Part shown: in pieces, positions 16,237 through 20,337 of the stretch
Layout of the letters: each line of letters begins with the position of its first letter
How positions within the stretch are numbered: position 1 is the stretch's first letter
Origin: CAZILN01 sp964540005
GTDB lineage: Bacteria; Bacteroidota; Bacteroidia; Bacteroidales; SM23-62
Assembly (NCBI GenBank): GCA_964540005.1
Contig: CAZILN010000140.1
Coordinates: 1-20,337, forward strand
Reading direction: 5' to 3'
DNA length: 20,337 bases
Program-made: the position numbers and the translations under genes
The notes under the pieces: generated by a model
What the model saw: only the letters and a program-made list of their open reading frames with translations
The model's database searches: none
Told to the model about the DNA's origin: nothing

Positions 16237-16268
16237 CAAAAATATGAAGATTTATGCTGCTGTACAAG
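16237..16268 (-). promoter_or_regulatory. Promoter of ffs (-33 CTTG, -7 TATTTTTG)
   Basis: On the minus strand, TATTTTTG (16237-16244) is a perfect TAnnTTTG. CTTG (16265-16268) lies exactly 20 bases upstream. The last G of the -7 element is at position -7 if the RNA starts at its closing helix (16230), which agrees with the Bacteroidota consensus geometry. Confidence 0.7.
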
Positions 16269-16314
16269 TTTCGAATTCTTTTTATCAGATAATGAACTAT
16301 TTGACAAAAACTAA

Positions 16315-16322
16315 TATCTTTG
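16315..16322 (+). promoter_or_regulatory. Likely promoter of the DUF4199 / glycosyltransferase operon (-7 element)
   Basis: TATCTTTG on the plus strand is a perfect TAnnTTTG. Transcription would begin near 16329, about 20 bases before the ATG at 16349. No TTTG is found at the standard -33 distance; a TTTGACA lies closer, at 16300-16306. It is divergent from the ffs promoter, with the two -7 elements about 70 bases apart. Confidence 0.5.
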
Positions 16323-16348
16323 TTCACCAACGCATAAAACACATTACC

Positions 16349-16873
16349 ATGGAAGAAAAAAATACTTCAGTTTTTTATAATGGCTTGATCTGGGGGGTGA
16401 TAGTCGGACTGCTCGGAGTCATTTTCTCGGTCATTTTATATGTTACCGATCAGTTCCTTAACAAGGCTCTCGGCATGATAGGCCTGGTAATTCTCCTTGG
16501 GGGCCTGGCATATGCCACCTATTATTTCAGGGAATCGGTAAGAGAGGGTATTTTGCCGTTCGGGACGGCCTTTTCTTTTGGAATAGTTGTGGCCGTTACC
16601 TCTGCTCTGATCGGGTCGATCTATTATTACGTGCAGGTAACGATTATCGATCCCGGTATCCAGGAAAAAATGCTTGAGATGGCCATGGAGGGCATGGTTG
16701 ATAAAGGGATCCCGGAAGATCAGATCGAACAGGCCATGAGTATTACCAGTAAGTTCACGGGACCGGTGTTTACAACCATTGCCGGATTTTTTTCAAGTTC
16801 GGTGATGGGAATCGTCCTGGCACTTATAACTTCGGCAATCTTTAAAAGAGATGAACCGGCGGGAGTGGCCTGA
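16349..16873 (+). CDS. DUF4199 family membrane protein
   Basis: A 174-residue inner-membrane protein with four hydrophobic segments (about 10-32, 38-60, 71-96 and 137-162). Phrases such as FYNGLIWGVIVG at the start, YYFRESVREGILPFGTAFSFG (58-78) and the Met/Glu-rich amphipathic stretch between TM3 and TM4 (about 104-135) fit the Bacteroidota DUF4199 family, whose function is unknown. The frame is open back to 16232, but that region contains the ffs promoter, and MEEKNTSVFYNGLIWG is the family-like N-terminus, so I start at 16349. In many Bacteroidota a DUF4199 gene stands directly before a GT2 glycosyltransferase, as here (61-bp gap). That suggests a role beside the glycosyltransferase in the membrane, but this is inference. 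Confidence 0.85.
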   Translation: MEEKNTSVFYNGLIWGVIVGLLGVIFSVILYVTDQFLNKALGMIGLVILLGGLAYATYYFRESVREGILPFGTAFSFGIVVAVTSALIGSIYYYVQVTIIDPGIQEKMLEMAMEGMVDKGIPEDQIEQAMSITSKFTGPVFTTIAGFFSSSVMGIVLALITSAIFKRDEPAGVA

Positions 16874-16934
16874 GCCCTATGAGCTGATAATGCAAGGTAT
16901 AATTCGAGAGGAGAATAATCTGAGAGGAATGTGA

Positions 16935-17891
16935 ATGGATATTTCCATTGTTATCCCATTATATAATGAAGAAGGATCATTAGAGGAACTGGTTAGCTGG
17001 ATCAGGAAGGTTATGGCCGATCATTCCTATTCTTACGAGATGATCATGGTGGATGACGGAAGCACCGACCGTTCATGGGAAATGCTGGAGAAACTGGCCG
17101 GTGGTTCAGGTGATCTGAAGGCCATGGGATTCAGGAAGAATTATGGAAAATCAGCCGCTCTTCATATAGGTTTCCAGGAAGCCTCGGGGGATGTGGTTAT
17201 AACCATGGATGCCGACCTGCAGGATTCTCCGGATGAGATACCCGGACTGTTCCGGATGATCAAAGAGGAAAAGTATGACCTGGTTTCTGGATGGAAAAAG
17301 AAACGCTATGATCCCCTGAGCAAAAGAATTCCCAGCAAACTGTATAACAGGACGGTTAGAAGGGTTGCCGGTATAAGGTTGCATGATTTCAATTGCGGAC
17401 TTAAAGCCTACAGTAATAATGTGATCAGGGCCATTGAAGTGTATGGTGAAATGCACCGCTACCTCCCGTATCTTGTCAAACAGTCGGGCTTTAAGAAGAT
17501 AGGGGAGAAGGTTGTACAGCATCAGAAACGTAAATACGGGGTGTCAAAATATGGAGCCAAACGCTTTATTATAGGCTTCCTCGACCTGATGTCGATTGTG
17601 TTCATTTCCCGTTTCGGGAAAAAGCCAATGCACCTGTTCGGTGCGCTGGGGACCTTTATGTTTATAGTTGGTTTCTTAGCAGCAGCATACCTTGGGATAC
17701 AGAAACTGGTATTTCTCAGCAAAGGGATACAGGCCATTCTTGTTGCTGACTCTCCTTACTTTTACCTGGCACTGGCCTCCATGATCATCGGGACCCAGTT
17801 ATTCATGGCAGGATTCATCGGGGAGCTGGTTTCAAGAAGTTCGACAGAGAGAAACAAATACCAGATTAACAGAAAAATCGGGATAGAATAA
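16935..17891 (+). CDS. GT2 glycosyltransferase with two C-terminal TM segments (polyprenyl-phosphate type)
   Basis: A 318-residue protein. The GT-A domain (1 to about 220) has SIVIPLYNEEGS (4-15), VDDGSTDRSW (39-48), TMDADLQDSPDEIP (90-103; the DAD motif binds the metal-nucleotide sugar) and the acceptor-side loop HRYLPYLVKQSGFK (174-187). Two TM helices follow (about 232-255 and 274-298). This layout matches the dolichyl-phosphate-mannose synthase / GtrB / ArnC group, which transfers a sugar from a nucleotide donor to undecaprenyl phosphate at the cytoplasmic face. The sugar cannot be read from the sequence. It is second in a plus-strand group, with 34 bp to the next gene. The leader is rich in GAG and GGA (AGAGGAATG), one of the few SD-like stretches in this window. 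Confidence 0.93.
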   Translation: MDISIVIPLYNEEGSLEELVSWIRKVMADHSYSYEMIMVDDGSTDRSWEMLEKLAGGSGDLKAMGFRKNYGKSAALHIGFQEASGDVVITMDADLQDSPDEIPGLFRMIKEEKYDLVSGWKKKRYDPLSKRIPSKLYNRTVRRVAGIRLHDFNCGLKAYSNNVIRAIEVYGEMHRYLPYLVKQSGFKKIGEKVVQHQKRKYGVSKYGAKRFIIGFLDLMSIVFISRFGKKPMHLFGALGTFMFIVGFLAAAYLGIQKLVFLSKGIQAILVADSPYFYLALASMIIGTQLFMAGFIGELVSRSSTERNKYQINRKIGIE

Positions 17892-17925
17892 GAACCAGGT
17901 TTGTGCCGCTTCAAAATTATTTATT

Positions 17926-18963
17926 ATGAAATTTCATTTGGTTTCCGGTGCTTGCGGGTTTGTAGGCCGGAATATGGTTAAGCGCTTGCTCAGTACCACA
18001 CAGGACAATATTTTCATGGTGGATGACCTGTCCATCGGGACCCACCCCTCGGAGTGGATGGATGACTTCCGGTCTGAGATGAACCGGGATATGGAAATTA
18101 TCGGAAAGGATAAAAGAATGCATTTCTGGAAGGGCGACTTCAGGGACATCCTGTTTTATATGCGGGAGAACCCGAGGTACCTGCAGGATACATACGGGCT
18201 TGATTTTGAAAAATTCTCCGATGTCTTTCATTTTGCAGCCATCGTGGGCGGACGGGCAAAGATAGAAGGAGACCCGATGATGGTTGCCCTGGACCTGTCC
18301 ATAGATGCCGAATTCTTTTACTGGGTATGCAACCACAAACCGGACAGGGTACTGTATCCGAGTTCGAGTGCGGCCTATCCTGTTAACCTGCAGACCACTG
18401 ACGGAGCCATTGCACTCAGGGAATCCGATATAGACTTCAATGCCAACCTGGGAACCCCGGATATGACCTACGGATGGTCCAAGCTGACGGGTGAATTCCT
18501 GGCACAGATCGCTGCCGGGCATTACGGTGTTTCAGTGGTTTGTATACGTCCGTTTTCGGGTTACGGAGAAGACCAGGACCTGACGTATCCCGTACCTGCT
18601 ATTGCTGCCAGGGCCGCTTCCAGGGAAGATCCGTTCGAGGTCTGGGGTTCCGGCAAGCAGGGAAGGGATTTCGTTCATATTGATGACGTTATTGACTTTA
18701 TCATGATACTGATGGACAATGTCAGCGACGGTTCGGCGTATAATATAGGATCCGGCAAACTTACCTCCTTTCTTGACCTGATAAGGATATTCACGGGTTT
18801 CGCAGGGTACCGGCCCACCATTAAACCTTTACTCGACAAACCGGTTGGAGTTCACTCGAGGTACTGTGACATGTCCCTGGTACAGTCAAAATTCGGCTGG
18901 ATGCCCCGTATCTCCATAGAAGAAGGCATGAGACGCGTATACGAAAAGGCAAAGCAGGGATGA
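17926..18963 (+). CDS. NAD-dependent epimerase/dehydratase (extended SDR, nucleotide-sugar type)
   Basis: A 345-residue extended short-chain dehydrogenase. The NAD motif is GACGFVG (8-14). VDDLSIG (32-38) follows, FHFAAIVGG (101-109) marks beta-4, and PSSSAAYP (145-152) gives the catalytic Ser. Y182 and K186 (YGWSKLTGE) complete the YxxxK pair. RPFSGYGEDQD, GSGKQGRDFVHIDDV (241-255) and YNIGSGKLTSFLDL (272-285) are nucleotide-sugar contacts seen in UDP-glucose 4-epimerase and GDP-sugar relatives. It probably makes an activated sugar for the glycosyltransferases on either side. Which one (4-epimerase, 4,6-dehydratase or reductase) cannot be decided; the sequence does not carry the full GDP-fucose-synthase or RmlB signature. 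Its TGA overlaps the ATG of the next gene (ATGA), so translation is coupled. Confidence 0.92.
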   Translation: MKFHLVSGACGFVGRNMVKRLLSTTQDNIFMVDDLSIGTHPSEWMDDFRSEMNRDMEIIGKDKRMHFWKGDFRDILFYMRENPRYLQDTYGLDFEKFSDVFHFAAIVGGRAKIEGDPMMVALDLSIDAEFFYWVCNHKPDRVLYPSSSAAYPVNLQTTDGAIALRESDIDFNANLGTPDMTYGWSKLTGEFLAQIAAGHYGVSVVCIRPFSGYGEDQDLTYPVPAIAARAASREDPFEVWGSGKQGRDFVHIDDVIDFIMILMDNVSDGSAYNIGSGKLTSFLDLIRIFTGFAGYRPTIKPLLDKPVGVHSRYCDMSLVQSKFGWMPRISIEEGMRRVYEKAKQG

Positions 18964-20222
18964 AGACGGTAGTATGCTTTGGTCCGGGACCACAATTCAA
19001 GGGAGGGATTGCCAATTATAATACTTCACTGGCCAGGGCGTTTGACCGCAGGGAGGGCGTAAAGGTGCATATTGTTTCCTGGACCCAGCAATATCCTGCC
19101 ATTGTTCCTCGGGACTTTATCGATCGTAAGAGCAAGACCGATCTGCTGGCCGGGACAGATATTGAAGTTCATTACCTTACCAATTATAATAACCCGTTCT
19201 CATGGATGAGGACTGTCCGCTTCATCCGGTCGCTGGCCCCGGACATGGTCGTGTTCCAGTGGGCTATAGCCATCCAGGGGATCCCCCTGGGCCGGATGGC
19301 AAAAAAACTGAAGCGCAGGGCAATATGTGAAGTGGTATTCGACCTTCATTTCGTGCAGCAGAAGGAGGGATCGGGTCTTGATAATATGCTGACCAGGCTG
19401 GGTATCAGATCCTCGCACTCTTATATCGTTCATGCACAGAAAACAGCCGATGAGCTGGCAGTGCTGTTTCCCAAAAGGCAGTTCAGGGTGGCCGGATCAA
19501 GGACAGAAGCCAGGGGCGACGGGACACAGGTGATAAAGCTGTATCACCCGGTATATGATATGTTTATTCCTGATCCCGGTTTTGATACCGCCAGGTATAA
19601 GCAGGAACTCAGGCTGGAAAACTATGTCTTTCTTTTTTTCGGATTCATAAGGAAATACAAGGGTCTTCATAATGTTATAAGGGCCTTTGCCGGTGTGGCT
19701 GATAAGAGGCAGGATGTTTCATTGCTGATCGTGGGGGAATCTTTCTGGCATACCCTGGACAGCAAAAAGATCGCTACCCGGATTAAGAGCCTGCTATTCG
19801 GTTTATTTAAGAGGATCTTTTTGAGGAAAGCTGATGACGAGCGTAACTACCGTCCCCTGGATCTGATCGATGAACTAAACCTCTCGCAAAGGGTCAGTAT
19901 TGTAAATGAGTTTGTCCCGAATGAAGATGTACATAAGTATTTCCAGGTCAGCGATTATATCATGCTTTATTATGAAACTGCCACCCCCTCGGGCGTGGAG
20001 TCCATGGCCTATAATTTCAAACTGCCCATACTGGCCACCCGGGTGGGACATTTCCCCGAGACTGTCAGGGATGGATATAACGGGTACCTGGCCGATCCGG
20101 ATGATGTTAATTCCATGTCCTCTGTGATGCTTAAGGCCCTGGAACATCCTGTTCCCTCCGAACATGTTGCCGAAACCTCAGCCAGGATGAGCTGGGATAA
20201 TTATGCGGGGGCTATCCTGTAA
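18960..20222 (+). CDS. GT4 (GT-B fold) glycosyltransferase
   Basis: A 420-residue GT-B enzyme. The N-terminal domain starts with VVCFGPGPQFKGGIANYNTS (4-23), the Gly-rich acceptor-side loop. The C-terminal, donor-binding domain begins near 220 with FLFFGFIRKYKGLHNVIRAF (224-243). The EX7E motif is present: E339 and E347 in YETATPSGVESMA. LPILATRVGHFPETV (355-369) and GYNGYLADPDD (372-382) follow, as in retaining GT4 enzymes. An inserted segment of about 30 basic and hydrophobic residues (266-295) separates two strands of the donor domain and may contact the membrane. It probably adds one sugar to a lipid-linked glycan made by this operon. Translation is coupled to the epimerase gene by the ATGA overlap. 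It is the last gene in the window. Confidence 0.92.
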   Translation: MKTVVCFGPGPQFKGGIANYNTSLARAFDRREGVKVHIVSWTQQYPAIVPRDFIDRKSKTDLLAGTDIEVHYLTNYNNPFSWMRTVRFIRSLAPDMVVFQWAIAIQGIPLGRMAKKLKRRAICEVVFDLHFVQQKEGSGLDNMLTRLGIRSSHSYIVHAQKTADELAVLFPKRQFRVAGSRTEARGDGTQVIKLYHPVYDMFIPDPGFDTARYKQELRLENYVFLFFGFIRKYKGLHNVIRAFAGVADKRQDVSLLIVGESFWHTLDSKKIATRIKSLLFGLFKRIFLRKADDERNYRPLDLIDELNLSQRVSIVNEFVPNEDVHKYFQVSDYIMLYYETATPSGVESMAYNFKLPILATRVGHFPETVRDGYNGYLADPDDVNSMSSVMLKALEHPVPSEHVAETSARMSWDNYAGAIL

Positions 20223-20236
20223 CATACTGTTTCTGA

Positions 20237-20310
20237 ATTCAGCCTGCAAAATGCTGCAACCGCATTCAGCCAGCAAAATGCTGCAACCGCATTCAGCCAG
20301 CAAAATGCTG
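20237..20310. repeat. 27-bp tandem repeat, 2.7 copies
   Basis: Copies start at 20237, 20264 and 20291. The first two are full 27-base units; the third matches over its first 20 bases (ATTCAGCCAGCAAAATGCTG). Copy 1 differs from copy 2 by one base (CCTGC for CCAGC). Each later unit holds the inverted repeat CAGCA-AAA-TGCTG. The array starts 14 bases after the stop codon of the GT4 gene and has no recognisable coding content. Whether it continues past the window cannot be seen. Confidence 0.8.
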
Positions 20311-20319
20311 TTTCAGCAT
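20305..20319. terminator. Hairpin at the end of the repeat array, possible terminator
   Basis: ATGCTG and CAGCAT form a 6-bp stem with a TTT loop, directly at the edge of the third repeat copy. No T-run follows, so intrinsic termination of the glycosyltransferase operon is uncertain; mRNA stabilisation is an alternative. Confidence 0.25.
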
Positions 20320-20337
20320 GCCTGCCACCTTCCTGTC

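Noticed and set aside
16232..16348. Longer N-terminus for the DUF4199 protein
   Set aside because: This stretch carries the ffs promoter and the operon's own -7 element; the family-like N-terminus is at 16349.
17917..18522. 201-residue open frame on the minus strand
   Set aside because: It is a shadow of the epimerase gene, whose NAD and YxxxK motifs are on the plus strand.
20237..20310. CRISPR array
   Set aside because: The repeat units are joined directly without unique spacers, and no cas gene is visible.

Overview
The window looks like a chromosomal segment of an anaerobic member of the Bacteroidota (Bacteroidales or Marinilabiliales-like). This rests on several things seen in the sequence: a TonB-dependent receptor with an N-terminal carboxypeptidase-regulatory-like domain, a DUF4199 protein next to a GT2 glycosyltransferase, a small SRP RNA, promoters of the Bacteroidota TAnnTTTG (-7) type, almost no Shine-Dalgarno sequences, and a full-length one-chain pyruvate:ferredoxin oxidoreductase, which points to anaerobic pyruvate metabolism. 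The exact genus cannot be read from the sequence.

Layout. (1) 1-2038, plus strand: the 3' part of ilvC (ketol-acid reductoisomerase), a rhomboid protease, and a YciO-type member of the YrdC/Sua5 family. (2) 2035-7024, minus strand: comEC (DNA-uptake channel protein), trkA and trkH (potassium uptake), in that transcription order. (3) 7211-8224, plus strand: a dihydroorotate-dehydrogenase-like flavoprotein without the normal catalytic base. (4) 8243-11263, minus strand: a clearly AT-richer segment with a TonB-dependent receptor whose plug carries a CxxC motif, preceded by a small histidine-rich two-TM protein. This is probably a metal-related uptake module. (5) 11302-12312, minus strand: yqgF/ruvX followed by def (peptide deformylase). 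(6) 12419-15958, minus strand: the 1179-residue pyruvate:ferredoxin oxidoreductase. (7) 16135-16230, minus strand: SRP RNA (ffs). (8) 16349-20222, plus strand: DUF4199 membrane protein, GT2 glycosyltransferase with two C-terminal TM segments, NAD-dependent epimerase/dehydratase and GT4 glycosyltransferase, probably one surface-polysaccharide or glycolipid operon. (9) 20237-20319: a short 27-bp tandem repeat with hairpin potential after the last gene.

Most of the window is housekeeping and shows no sign of a defence island, prophage, integron, CRISPR array or insertion sequence. The parts that most deserve a second look are the TonB receptor/His-rich protein pair, the DHOD-like enzyme with Ala in place of the catalytic Cys, the yqgF promoter embedded in the upstream gene's terminator (with an enforced TTG start), and the terminal 27-bp repeat. 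I do not see convincing evidence for a wholly new multi-gene system.
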